DNA of 64,000 bases from Alkalinema sp. CACIAM 70d (GTDB lineage Bacteria; Cyanobacteriota; Cyanobacteriia; Leptolyngbyales; Leptolyngbyaceae), in NCBI GenBank assembly GCA_002148405.1, contig MUGG01000218.1, positions 186,001-250,000 on the forward strand. Reading direction: 5' to 3'. Positions within the stretch are counted from its first letter, which is position 1; each line of letters starts with the position of its first letter. This document shows, piece by piece, positions 42,286 to 52,395 of the stretch. Below the pieces are notes generated by a model. The model ran no database searches and had not been told where the DNA came from. It saw nothing but the letters and a program-made list of their open reading frames with translations. Made by a program: the position numbers and the translations under genes.

Positions 42286-44910
42286 ATGAAAGTTCAGTCG
42301 ATCGTTGGTGTGTTGGGCTGTTTCGTTGGTTTGCTGTCAGGAATGGACTTCGCAACTGCTCAAGTCATTCCTGATGGTAGCTTGCCTACGACAGTGACTA
42401 GTTCTAACGCACGGGACTTCACGATCGACGGCGGCGCACGATCGGGCGGGAATTTATTCCATAGCTTCAGCCAGTTCTCAGTGCCCACAGGCGGGTCTGC
42501 TTTTTTCAACAATGCGCTAGATGTGCAGAATATCTTTGCGCGGGTGACAGGGGGAACAGCCTCCAATATTGATGGACTCATCAAGGCCAATGGCGCTGCT
42601 AGCTTATTTTTGCTCAATCCCAGTGGTATTTTATTTGGCCCCAATGCCTCGTTGAACATTGGGGGTTCGTTTGTTGGCACTACGGCGACTAGTGTTCAAT
42701 TTGCGGATGGGACTGTGTTTAGTGCAGCGAATTCTGGAGCACCGCTTTTGACGATGAGTGCGCCAGTAGGCTTGCAACTGGGAGCGAATGCTGGCCCAAT
42801 TCAAGTCCAAGGCCCTGGAACTGCGAACCCCTTCTTCCGTCCTCCTACGCTTTCTGTCGTCCCTACGAAGACATTAGCGCTAGTCGCTGGCCTCATCGAT
42901 GTCAATAGTGCAACCCTTTCTGCCCCCGATGGTCGGGTTGAGCTGTGGGCTATGCAGAATGGACAGATCACTATGAACTCCCAGCCCTGGCAACTAGCCA
43001 GCTCGGCAGCAACGGCTAACTGGGGCAACATTATCCTCCAGCAAGCTTCCACCGTTGATGCAACTGGCCTTAATGGAGGTGCTATCAATGTTAGATCACG
43101 CGGACTAACCGTGCAGGAAGGATCAACCATTAGCTCTATTACCTTGGCTGGTCAAGGCCAAGGAATCACAGTTCAAACCACAGAATTTGTAGATCTATTG
43201 GGAGCTTCTCTGCCAGGACAAATTGGCCCTGGTATCAGCACTAATGTGGGTATTCTTTTTGGCCCTTCAGGCAGCGGGCAAGCGGGTGATGTGACCGTTG
43301 AAACGGTTCGCCTGCGCCTAGCGGATGGTGCTTGGCTCCAGTCCTCTTCTGCCGGAAACAATTCGCGCTCAGGGGATGTCACCGTGCGAGCTAAAGACGT
43401 GGAGGTCATCGGCGCAAATCCTTTTTTTCCTGCACCCACTTCCATTACCACCAACCTCTTTAGTGGCAAGAATAACGAGAGTGGCAAGATTACCATTGAT
43501 GCCGATCGCATCCGAGTGGTAGATGGTGGCATTGTTAGTTCGGCTCTGGTGGCTTTTGATCCAATCTCTGCGCCCACGGGCAAGGCGGGAGACATCTCGA
43601 TTCGTGCCAGTGAAAGCCTAGAAATATCGGGATACACACCTAATCAATTGTTGTCGGGTATCGCTACAGGAATTGGCCCAACGGAAGGACAAGCGGGCAA
43701 TATCACCATTGACGTGGGACATTTGCATCTCTCCAACGGCGGGACGATTCGCTCTACTCTAACGGGAACCGGGCAAGCAGGGAACATCACGATTCATGCG
43801 ATGGATGTGAGTGTCAGTGATCCAGTGGTTGATGTACTCGAACAGGCACCCGGTGGTATTACGGTTGCTGTCAATGCCAATGCCGTGGGTTCAGGGGGAA
43901 AGATTACCTTAACTTCTAATAGCCTGCGGCTTTTTAATGGGGGGCAGATTGCCTCTTCCACCCAAGGGCAAGGTTCCGCAGGAAATATCAACTTGAATGT
44001 TAAAACTTTGGATATTCAAGGTATTTCTCAAACTCTGGTCAATGGTCAGCATCTCCCAAGTGCGATTACGGCATCTTCTACTACAGCTTCTGATGCTGGG
44101 TCTATCAATATCACTGCCGATACTGTACAGGTGCGGGATGCGGGCCAAATCACGGTTAGCAATACTGGTACAGGGAACGCAGGAAACCTAAATGTTAATG
44201 CTAAGAATATCTTTTTAGATAATGGTGCTAGCTTACGTGCAGAGGTCAACGGTGGTAGTCAGGGAAATATTAATCTGACTACAAAGGAAGTCTTACTGCT
44301 TCGTCGTGCTAGTAACATCACAACCAATGCTCAAGGTGCTTCTACAGGAGGAAATATCAACATCAGGGCATTAGCGATCGTGGGGCTTGAAAACGAAAAT
44401 AGCGATATTGTTGCCAATGCAATTTTGGGCAGTGGAGGAAATATCAGCATCACGACCCAAGCACTTTTAGGATTAAAATTTCGACCAAAGCTGACACCCA
44501 AGAGTGACATCACGGCAAGTTCTGAGTTTGGATTGAATGGCAATGTGCAGGTGAACACGATCGGCACCGATCCCAACGCAGGATTAACGGAATTACCCGT
44601 GAATGTGGCTGATCCGAGTCAAAAAATCGCGACGGGTTGTGCTGCAAACCAGGGGAGTCAGTTTGTGGCGACGGGACGAGGGGGAGTGCCCCAGAACCCG
44701 AATCAGCAAGTGATGAGCGATCGAACCTGGAATGACCTCCGGGATTTATCCGCCTATCGTGGCCAGTCCAGCACCGTTGCGGCCAGTCCTGCGGCTCCTT
44801 CTACTCTCGTTCAAGCCTCGGGATTTCAACGTAATGCGGATGGCACGATCGCGCTGATCGCCAGTCCCACAACTGTTTCCGCAACGTCGATCGCGACCTG
44901 TAGTGGATAA
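42286..44910 (+). CDS. TpsA exoprotein 5
   Basis: 874 residues; ATG 42286 with GGAG 7-8 nt upstream. Signal peptide MKVQSIVGVLGCFVGLLSGM, nearly identical to copy 7. The TPS domain is standard, with IPDGSLPTTVTSSNARDFTI. A distinctive early helix segment follows (NPFFRPPTLSVVPTKTLALVAGL and VELWAMQNGQITMNSQPWQL). The cysteine context in the C-terminal domain is GCAANQGSQF rather than GCSSTQGSQF. The 3' part from about 44,640 matches copy 2, and from about 44,735 to 44,845 it also matches copy 6, almost base for base. It ends directly after ATCSG, with no TAHxL tail. Confidence 0.9.
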   Translation: MKVQSIVGVLGCFVGLLSGMDFATAQVIPDGSLPTTVTSSNARDFTIDGGARSGGNLFHSFSQFSVPTGGSAFFNNALDVQNIFARVTGGTASNIDGLIKANGAASLFLLNPSGILFGPNASLNIGGSFVGTTATSVQFADGTVFSAANSGAPLLTMSAPVGLQLGANAGPIQVQGPGTANPFFRPPTLSVVPTKTLALVAGLIDVNSATLSAPDGRVELWAMQNGQITMNSQPWQLASSAATANWGNIILQQASTVDATGLNGGAINVRSRGLTVQEGSTISSITLAGQGQGITVQTTEFVDLLGASLPGQIGPGISTNVGILFGPSGSGQAGDVTVETVRLRLADGAWLQSSSAGNNSRSGDVTVRAKDVEVIGANPFFPAPTSITTNLFSGKNNESGKITIDADRIRVVDGGIVSSALVAFDPISAPTGKAGDISIRASESLEISGYTPNQLLSGIATGIGPTEGQAGNITIDVGHLHLSNGGTIRSTLTGTGQAGNITIHAMDVSVSDPVVDVLEQAPGGITVAVNANAVGSGGKITLTSNSLRLFNGGQIASSTQGQGSAGNINLNVKTLDIQGISQTLVNGQHLPSAITASSTTASDAGSINITADTVQVRDAGQITVSNTGTGNAGNLNVNAKNIFLDNGASLRAEVNGGSQGNINLTTKEVLLLRRASNITTNAQGASTGGNINIRALAIVGLENENSDIVANAILGSGGNISITTQALLGLKFRPKLTPKSDITASSEFGLNGNVQVNTIGTDPNAGLTELPVNVADPSQKIATGCAANQGSQFVATGRGGVPQNPNQQVMSDRTWNDLRDLSAYRGQSSTVAASPAAPSTLVQASGFQRNADGTIALIASPTTVSATSIATCSG

Positions 44911-45007
44911 ACCCTGAAAATAATAGACGCTTTGTAAAGACAGGATTGGTGTTACATTTGTCTTAGAGAGTGGGTACCTTGACATATAAAGTTTCTGGGA
45001 TCCTCTA

Positions 45008-47503
45008 ATGAAAGCTCAGTCGATCGTCGTTGTTTTAGGGTATTTCCTTAGTTTGCTGTCTGGAATCGAAGCAGCAAATGCTCAGGTGACTCCCGATGGT
45101 AGCTTGCCTACGACAGTGACCAGTCCTAACGCACGGGATTTTACGATCGACGGAGGTGGGCGATCGGGCGGCAATTTATTCCATAGCTTCAGCCAATTTT
45201 CGGTACCCACAGGCGGATCTGCCTTTTTCAATAATGCTGTAGATGTGCAAAATATCTTTGCGCGGGTGACGGGGGGCACGGCATCCAACATTGATGGCAT
45301 GTTGAAAGCGAATGGTACTGCCAGCTTATTTCTGCTCAATCCCAGTGGCATCCTATTTGGCCCCAATGCCTCATTGAATCTTGGCGGTTCATTTTTAGGA
45401 ATGACCGCCAATAGCATCAAATTTGCCGATGGGACAGAGTTTAGTGCTGTCCATCCTTCCAGTCCACCACTTTTAACCATGAGTGTCCCCGTAGGAGTGC
45501 AGATGGGAGCTAATCCAGGAGAGATCGTCAACCATGCCCAAGGGGCCCCTGGCTATCAAGGCTACCCGATCGGACTACGGGTTCCAAATCAAACAACCCT
45601 TGCCTTACTTGGTGGAGAAATCTTGCTCGATCAGGGTAACCTAAGGGCCACCGAAGGACATATTGAACTGGGGAGTGTTGCTGGAAACAGTTATGTCGGT
45701 CTCAACTCTAGGGGCAATCGATGGTCTTTTGATTACGGACAGGTGACAGGATTTAATGACATCACCGTGCAGCGATCGATGCTCGATGTGAATGGGAATG
45801 GTGCAGGCGGTATTTACGTCATAGGCCGCAATATTACCATCCAAGAGGGTGGCAGACTGATGGCGCGTAATCTGCCAGGAAGCACTCAAAATGCGCGCGA
45901 TGATATTAAAGTCCAGGGCAGTCAGTCCATTGTTATTCAGGGTCAATTTGCTTTTCCAGGCTCAGGTTGCACAGCTCAAATTTGTGGTAGTTTAATCTCC
46001 AATACAACCCAAGGTCAGGGGAATGCAGGCACAGTCGTCATGACTGCCCCAGATATTCAGATGATCGATGGAGGACAGTTGGTGCTTGGCGCACGGGGCA
46101 CAGGGGCCTCCGGTATGGGTGGTAAAGCGGTGATTCAAGCGGACACTCTTGACATTGTTGGATTTAGTAAACTAGCGAACTTTGCGAGTGGCATTTCGGG
46201 CTGGATGACCAATGGTGCTTCGGGCCAAGGTGGCGATGTGGTGGTGAATGCTGGACGGCTACGCGTCCTCAATGGTGGGAGCATTTCCGTCTCTTCGCGG
46301 TCTAGTTTTGGCAGTCTCGTTCAAGGCGAAAATGCGACCAGTACTGCTGGGGCTGGAAATCTTGAGATCAATGTCCGAGATTCACTTGAGGTATCAGGTG
46401 TCAACATTGCGTCAACTGGACTAATCACCCCAAGTACGCTAGAAGCCTCTGTCTTTAGTGATGCCAAGGGACGGGGTGGAAATATTCGGATCAACACCGA
46501 TCGGCTTTTGATCGGCGATGGTGCCCGAATTTCTACCTCTATTGATGCTGTGCAGGCCAGTGGGAATGCCGGTAAGTTAGAAATCTGGGCACGGGAAGCG
46601 AATATCTCAGGCAACTTTAGCCCTAATCTGCGCAGTGAAATCACAGCAACCTCTAGTGGACAGGTTGCCGCAGGATCGATCAACATGAAGGTCGATCGCT
46701 TAACTGTGGAAAACTCCGGACGGGTTTCGGTTAGCAGCACAGGTTTAGGTGATGCAGGTAACATCAGCATCAAGGCCAAACAAATCTTGCTCAAAAATCA
46801 GGGCACACTGCAAGCCAATACAAATTTAGGTGGAGAAGGCAATATCAAAATTACGAGTGATGCATTGGTATTGCGATTAGGTTCAAGCATTACAACAAAT
46901 TCTGGTGGCAACATCAATGGTGGCAATATTAACATTGATTCAGATGTCATTATTGGCTTATCAAACAGTGACATTGTGGCCAATGCATTTAAAGGACGTG
47001 GTGGAAATATTAATATTACGACGGAGGGTATCTTTGGTCTTAAATACCAGTCCCAACTGACCCCCGAAAACGACATCACCGCGAGTTCTGAATTTGGATT
47101 GAATGGTAATGTGCAAGTGAATACGATCGGAACTGACCCGAATGCAGGCTTAACAGAACTACCTGTGAATGTGGCAGATGCCAGCCAAAAAATTGCAACC
47201 GGGTGTTCGAGTACTCAAGGGAGTCAATTTATTGCAACAGGCCGAGGAGGATTGCCACCCAATCCCAATCAGGAATTCATCCAAGATCTGACCTGGAATG
47301 ACCTCCGGGATTTATCCGCCTATCGTGGCCAGTCCAGCACGGTTGCGGCCAGTCCTGCGGCTCCTTCTACTCTCGTTCAAGCCTCGGGATTTCAACGTAA
47401 TGCCAATGGCACGATCGAACTCATTGCCAGTCCTGTGCCCGTGAATACACCCGCGATCGCCACCTGTAGTGGTTCCAGGTTCAAAATGGCTCATGCCCTC
47501 TAA
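45008..47503 (+). CDS. TpsA exoprotein 6
   Basis: 831 residues. Signal peptide MKAQSIVVVLGYFLSLLSGI. The TPS domain has VTPDGSLPTTV, with Val where the others have Ile or Leu. The first helix rungs differ from the other copies (NHAQGAPGYQGYPIGLRVPNQTTLALLGGE). Only this copy has an extra cysteine pair inside the beta-helix (FPGSGCTAQICGSLISN, near residue 320), which could form a loop disulphide. C-terminal domain RGGLPPNPNQEFIQDLTWNDLRDLSAYRG; from 47,310 to 47,400 the DNA is nearly identical to copies 2 and 5. It ends GSRFKMAHAL. The preceding 97-bp spacer is of a different type from copies a-c. Confidence 0.9.
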   Translation: MKAQSIVVVLGYFLSLLSGIEAANAQVTPDGSLPTTVTSPNARDFTIDGGGRSGGNLFHSFSQFSVPTGGSAFFNNAVDVQNIFARVTGGTASNIDGMLKANGTASLFLLNPSGILFGPNASLNLGGSFLGMTANSIKFADGTEFSAVHPSSPPLLTMSVPVGVQMGANPGEIVNHAQGAPGYQGYPIGLRVPNQTTLALLGGEILLDQGNLRATEGHIELGSVAGNSYVGLNSRGNRWSFDYGQVTGFNDITVQRSMLDVNGNGAGGIYVIGRNITIQEGGRLMARNLPGSTQNARDDIKVQGSQSIVIQGQFAFPGSGCTAQICGSLISNTTQGQGNAGTVVMTAPDIQMIDGGQLVLGARGTGASGMGGKAVIQADTLDIVGFSKLANFASGISGWMTNGASGQGGDVVVNAGRLRVLNGGSISVSSRSSFGSLVQGENATSTAGAGNLEINVRDSLEVSGVNIASTGLITPSTLEASVFSDAKGRGGNIRINTDRLLIGDGARISTSIDAVQASGNAGKLEIWAREANISGNFSPNLRSEITATSSGQVAAGSINMKVDRLTVENSGRVSVSSTGLGDAGNISIKAKQILLKNQGTLQANTNLGGEGNIKITSDALVLRLGSSITTNSGGNINGGNINIDSDVIIGLSNSDIVANAFKGRGGNINITTEGIFGLKYQSQLTPENDITASSEFGLNGNVQVNTIGTDPNAGLTELPVNVADASQKIATGCSSTQGSQFIATGRGGLPPNPNQEFIQDLTWNDLRDLSAYRGQSSTVAASPAAPSTLVQASGFQRNANGTIELIASPVPVNTPAIATCSGSRFKMAHAL

Positions 47504-47505
47504 AG

Positions 47506-47586
47506 ATGAACTAGATTACGTCTGTTCACTGAGCTAAAGGCAACGGTATCCGGGCACCCTAAGGCAGAAGTTTCTGGAGTGCTCGG
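47506..47586 (+). repeat. Conserved inter-TpsA spacer, copy c
   Basis: Carries GTTCACTGAGCTAAAGGCAA, GGTATCCGGGCACCCTAAGG and CAGAAGTTTCTGGAGTGCTC. It is almost the same as copy b, showing duplication together with the downstream 5' gene part. Confidence 0.7.
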
Positions 47587-50090
47587 ATGAAAGCTTGGTC
47601 GATCGTCGGTGTGTTGGGCTGTTTCGTTGGTTTGCTGTCAGGAATAGACTTCGCCAATGCTCAAGTCATTCCCGATGGTAGCTTGCCTACGACAGTCACC
47701 AGTCCTAACGCACTCAATTTCACGATCGACGGCGGCGCACGATCGGGCGGTAATTTATTCCATAGTTTCAGCCAGTTCTCAGTGCCTACGGGCGGTTCAG
47801 CGGTTTTCAACAATGCGGTAGATGTGCAGAACATTTTTGCGCGGGTGACGGGGGGAACGGCGTCCAACATTGAGGGACTGATTGGAGCGAACGGCACTGC
47901 CAGCTTATTCCTGCTCAATCCCAGCGGTATTTTATTTGGCCCCAATGCCTCGTTGAATCTTGGGGGATCGTTTATTGGGACGACAGCCAGTAGCGTTAAA
48001 TTTGCGGATGGGACAGAATTTAGTGCAGTGAATCCGAGTAACCCACCACTCTTGACGATGAGTGCCCCCGTTGGATTGCAAATGGGGGCAAGCGCTGGGG
48101 GCCTGCAAGTCCAAGGCCAGGGACATAATTTGCTACATTCCCGCAACTTGGCCGACCCTGTAATCCGCGACCCACAGCAAAAGGGGCTCAGAGTGCTACC
48201 GGGTCAACAACTCGCCCTAATCGGCAATGGGATTCAATTGAGTGGAGGGGCACTCATGGCGGAAAGTGGACGGGCAGAATTGGGCAGTGTTGAAGCGGGC
48301 ATGGTGGAGTTGATACCCCTTCCCAATAATAACCAAACCACCTCACAATGGCAGTTCAATTATCTAAGAGCCTCAAAATTATCGGATATTCGTCTGTCCA
48401 GTGCTGCGCTTGTTGATGTGAGTGGCGATCCGGGGGGTTCAGTTTCACTCAATGGAAATGGCATCTATCTTCAAGACAGTTCTATTGTTCTCAACCAGCA
48501 TCGAGGTCGCCAAGTAGCCGGAACGATCCAGGTCAACGCTGATCTCTTGGCATTGAGTGGAGCCTTACCTAATAAAGATCAAAGCTTAATTTTGACCGAG
48601 AATTTAGGAACCAGTACAGGTGCTAACATCACTGTTTCAGCACGACAAATCATTGCTCAGGATGGAGGAGAGATTCTTTCGACCACCTACCAAAACGGAG
48701 GACGAGGGGGGAATATTACGGTTAATGCCAGCGAATCCCTGCAATTTTTTGGAGTGTCACCCTTTGATGGCACCCGCTTTAGTGGAATTGGGGCACCTTC
48801 TTTTTTTGGGGGAGGAAAGGGGGGCGATATTACGATCGCAACCCGAGACTTTTGGGCTCAGAATGGCGCTGGTGTGATTTCTCGGGTCTTGGGTGGCCAA
48901 GGGGGTGGCAATATTCGGATTAACTCTGAAACCATTTCATTAATTGGTGAAAATCCGGTTATTTCAGGCAATGCCAGTATTATTTCATCCACCTTTTCAG
49001 GAGGAGATGCCGGTTCCATTGAAATTGATACGGGTCGAATTTTCTTACAAGCATCCGGTGCTATTTCTGCCAGTACTTCTGGCAAAGGCAATGCTGGCAG
49101 TGTCACGATTAATGCCCGGAACTCCATTGAAATTGATGGTTCAGGGGTAACCTTAGCATTACCCAGTCGCATATCCACCTCAGGTCAGCTACTACCCGCA
49201 CGATTTCGACAAGTTTTTGGCTTACCGGCTGTGCCGACGGGGAATGGAGGTAACTTATTCATTAATGCCCCTAGCATTAAAGTTAGCAATCAAGGATTTA
49301 TTGCAGCGGAAAATGTTGGACGTGGCAATGCTGGATCGTTAAAGATTCAGGCTGACGAAATCATCCTCAATAATCAAGGCCAAATTAGAACTTCTACAGA
49401 AGTAGGACAAGGAGGGATTTTACAGCTGAATGTTCGCAGTTTACTGCTATTACGCAACAATAGCTTAATCAGTGCCAGGGCAGGTGCATTGGGTAGTGGA
49501 GGTAACATTACAATTGATTCACCCATCATGGTTGGATTAGAAAATAGTGATATTATTGCTAATGCTGTGCGAGGACGTGGTGGAAACATTAATGTAACTC
49601 GCAAGGTCTGATTGGGTTAAGTTTTAGCAATACCTTAACCCCACGAATTGACCCTAATAATGACATTACTGCAAGCTCTGAATTTAATGTGAGTGGCAAC
49701 GTACAAGTGAATAATATTGGAACAGATTTGAACGTGGGTACTACAGAACTCCCTGTGAATTTAGCCGATGCTAGCCAAAAAATTGCAACGGGGTGTTCCA
49801 GTAACCAAGGCAGTCAATTTATTGCCACAGGTCGGGGTGGATTACCGCAGAATCCCAACCAGGACGTGATGCATGATATCCCTTGGGATGACCTGAGAGA
49901 TCTCTCTGCTTATCGCGGCAGTCTAACCAGTGTAGCTCCAGTTCCTGAAACACAACCGCCTTTAATTCAGGCATCTGGGTTCCAGCGAAATGCTGATGGC
50001 TCGATCGAATTAATTGCTCAATCCACCCTTCCCGCAACGTTGATCGCGACTTGTAGTGGGCCAAGCATCACAACTGCCTATGGAACGTAG
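47587..50090 (+). pseudogene. TpsA exoprotein 7, frameshifted near its C-terminal domain
   Basis: The first frame encodes 674 residues (signal peptide, TPS domain with NASLNLGGSFIGTTA, beta-helix) and stops at TGA 49609-49611 just after GRGGNINVTRKV. The homologous C-terminal domain continues in another frame from about 49,598: SQGLIGLSFSNTLTPRIDPN, then DITASSEFNVSGNVQVNNIG, TELPVNLADASQKIATGCSS and WDDLRDLSAYRG, to the stop at 50088-50090. One base appears to be missing around 49,596-49,602 (GTAACTCGCAAGG). The product would lack the conserved C-terminal domain. This could be a true recent pseudogene, a phase-variable switch, or a base-calling error. The downstream part is still well conserved, so the change is recent. 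Confidence 0.85.
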
Positions 50091-50484
50091 TAATAATCCC
50101 AGTCCTCAAATTTCTCCCCTCGATCGAAACAATGGAAATCGTCATAGTTGGGGAGAGTGATGCCAACGATCGGCGCAAACTTTGCTAATAAAAAGTTAAC
50201 AAATCAGGAGTTGACGGACTCCGAAAAATCCCGTAAGGTTGTCCATTAAGTTATTCCTTCCATGACGGCGGGGAATAGCTGGAACCCAGAAATCTGGTCG
50301 TCATCGTCACCCAGGATTGGTAACGACAACCCTGGATGACTGACCCCTCCGTTGTTCACGGCAACGCAGAGGCTTTGGAGATTTTAGCACTCCAAAAGCC
50401 TTCCTGTTCGTCGCTGCAAAGAGGCAGGATGGCTAGATTTTTGGTTTTCTTACCAGAAGACCAAAAACATAGGAGAAGCTCACC
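50091..50484 (+). promoter_or_regulatory. Gene-free leader with stem-loops upstream of the 98-residue protein gene
   Basis: No gene seen. AGGCTTTGGAG (50370-50380) pairs with CTCCAAAAGCCT (50390-50401), a hairpin with one bulged A and a 9-nt loop. Upstream, CACCCAGGATTG and CAACCCTGGATG (about 50,310-50,337) form an imperfect second hairpin. The region could be a structured 5' leader. AGGAGA at 50471-50476 is the ribosome-binding site for ATG 50485. Confidence 0.4.
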
Positions 50485-50781
50485 ATGACTGAGTACAGAG
50501 ACGATCGGGGCAATGACGCCCGATCACAGGAGTCTGCTGCCATTCTGACGCGGGATCGCACCAGCGGAGAACGGCGGCCTGTGCGGGTTTTAGTCATCGG
50601 CGATCGGCAAGATGTCTTAGAAACCATCAAAAACCTGCATCAGCGAGGCTTTGCACCCATGGGGGACTGGAGCCGCCCTTTGCCCTGGCTCGCCACGGAA
50701 AACGCCATGCGAGAACAACTGCTCACCCTACCCGCGGGTAGCGTCATGAGCCTCTGCACCCGTTGGAATTCTGCGGAATAA
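50485..50781 (+). CDS. Small conserved cyanobacterial hypothetical protein
   Basis: 98 residues. The first third is charged and probably disordered (MTEYRDDRGNDARSQESAAI), followed by a compact alpha/beta part with VRVLVIGDRQDVLETIKNLH, RGFAPMGDWSRPLP and LPAGSVMSLCTRWNSA. A good ribosome-binding site (AGGAGA, 8 nt upstream) and protein-like composition support a real gene. I do not recognise a named family. It stands alone, converging with the photolyase gene (stops 23 nt apart). Confidence 0.75.
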   Translation: MTEYRDDRGNDARSQESAAILTRDRTSGERRPVRVLVIGDRQDVLETIKNLHQRGFAPMGDWSRPLPWLATENAMREQLLTLPAGSVMSLCTRWNSAE

Positions 50782-50804
50782 CGATCGTGAGGTTGCCTAT
50801 GATT

Positions 50805-52313
50805 CTACCCATGCTGCCAAGTTCGGGCTAACTGGCGGATTTCCTCGAGTTCCGTCTCTGGCATCTTGTCCAAGTTTGCCAAAATAAAGCTCATACGGCC
50901 TTGCTGAGCTAGTTTTTTGCGATGGCGATCGAGGAAATCCCAATACAAAAAATTAAAAGGACAAGCCTTTTCGCCAACCCGCACTTTCGGATTAAACTGA
51001 CAGCCTTTGCAATAGTCACTCATCTTGTTAATATAATTTGCTGAAGCCGCGTAGGGTTTGGAGGCCAGCATTCCTCCATCGGCATACTGTCCCATGCCAA
51101 TCACATTGGTTTGCATGACCCAATCATAGGCGTCAATGTAAGCGGCGTGAAACCACTGCTCGATTTCCTGGGGTGCAATTCCAGCAATTAATGTGAAGTT
51201 GTTTAACACCATTAAGCGTTGGATGTGATGGGCATAACCTAATCGCTCCGTTTGATCGAGGCATTGCCGCAAGCAATTCATCGGCGCTTGACTAGCATTC
51301 CAAAAAAAATCTGGCAAGGGTTGTTGATGGCCAAACCAGTTACTATACCCATAATTCTCTGCGCTGTAAACATACACGCCCCGCATATATTCCCGCCAAC
51401 CCATCACCTGACGAATCATGCCCTCCACACTGTTGAATGGTAAGTCCTGCTGTTCGTGGAAAGCGTCTTCTATGGCCTGTACCACTTCGATCGGGTGTAG
51501 TAAACCTAAATTTAAGTAGGGTGATAGTAGGGAATGCCAAAGGGTATCCTGTCCCGTTACCATGGCGTCTTCGTAGGGGCCAAAGGTGGCTAAGCGGGTG
51601 GTGATAAAATGGGCCAATACTTGTTGTGCCTGCGATCGGGTAACAGCCCAACCAAAGCGATCGAGGCGGCCATAGGTGGGACAATCGAGGTCGCGCACCT
51701 TTTGCATCACGGTTTGGGTGAGATCATCGGGTTCAAACCACAGCGGCGCAGGGGGCTGAAACGTCGGATCGTTCTTTTTCGGCGGTTTGCGATTTTCCTT
51801 ATCAAAGTTCCAACTGCCGCCGATCGGTTGTCCCCCAGCGTCCATCAACACATTAAACCGCTTACGACTGGCGCGATAAAAATCTTCCATCAACAGTCGC
51901 TTGCGAGACTTGGCCCACTGCGTAAACTCTTCCGCGCTCCAAAGAAATTGGTTATTAGGCACGATCGTAATGGGGCAGGGCAACTCTAGGGTGGCTAACT
52001 GCTGGGCAAAGGGTTTATCGATCGGAGCCATCACCCGCAGTTCTGTAATCTGCTGCGCCTCAATCCAAGCCAGTAAGGGCGATCTAAACTCCTCCGCTTC
52101 AGCATAGGTAACGGGCCAGCCCTGTGCTTGCAACGTTTGGGCAAAGTGGCGCATAGCTGACCATACCAGCACGAGTTTTTGCTGATGGTAGGGCCGCACC
52201 CGCACGTGGGCTAGGGACTCAATCAGAATAATGGGAGTAGCGGGGCTGAGGTTCGTTAGGACTGCATGCTGGTGTGAAAGCTGATCCCCTAAAATCCAAA
52301 GTCCGATCGTCAT
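50805..52313 (-). CDS. FeS-type bacterial cryptochrome/(6-4) photolyase-related protein
   Basis: 502 residues of the DPRP/FeS-BCP family (PhrB-like). The N-terminal photolyase-related domain begins MTIGLWILGDQLSHQHAVL and binds the antenna cofactor. The central helical FAD domain contains the conserved WREYMRGVY and the run NWFGHQQPLPDFFWNA. Four cysteines in the C-terminal third (NCLRQC, YCKGC, EKACPF) are arranged like the [4Fe-4S] ligands of this family, and NVIGMGQYADGGML is the characteristic loop. Members repair (6-4) photoproducts using blue light or act as photoreceptors. It lies 82 nt downstream of the acetyltransferase on the same strand and may be co-transcribed. Confidence 0.93.
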   Translation of the reverse strand: MTIGLWILGDQLSHQHAVLTNLSPATPIILIESLAHVRVRPYHQQKLVLVWSAMRHFAQTLQAQGWPVTYAEAEEFRSPLLAWIEAQQITELRVMAPIDKPFAQQLATLELPCPITIVPNNQFLWSAEEFTQWAKSRKRLLMEDFYRASRKRFNVLMDAGGQPIGGSWNFDKENRKPPKKNDPTFQPPAPLWFEPDDLTQTVMQKVRDLDCPTYGRLDRFGWAVTRSQAQQVLAHFITTRLATFGPYEDAMVTGQDTLWHSLLSPYLNLGLLHPIEVVQAIEDAFHEQQDLPFNSVEGMIRQVMGWREYMRGVYVYSAENYGYSNWFGHQQPLPDFFWNASQAPMNCLRQCLDQTERLGYAHHIQRLMVLNNFTLIAGIAPQEIEQWFHAAYIDAYDWVMQTNVIGMGQYADGGMLASKPYAASANYINKMSDYCKGCQFNPKVRVGEKACPFNFLYWDFLDRHRKKLAQQGRMSFILANLDKMPETELEEIRQLARTWQHG

Positions 52314-52395
52314 ACCCGCTGCATACCCATTGCACTGATAACCCTGCTATTACACCATAGAGTTGACTGCGCAGCAATATTATGGAGAAGGATGA

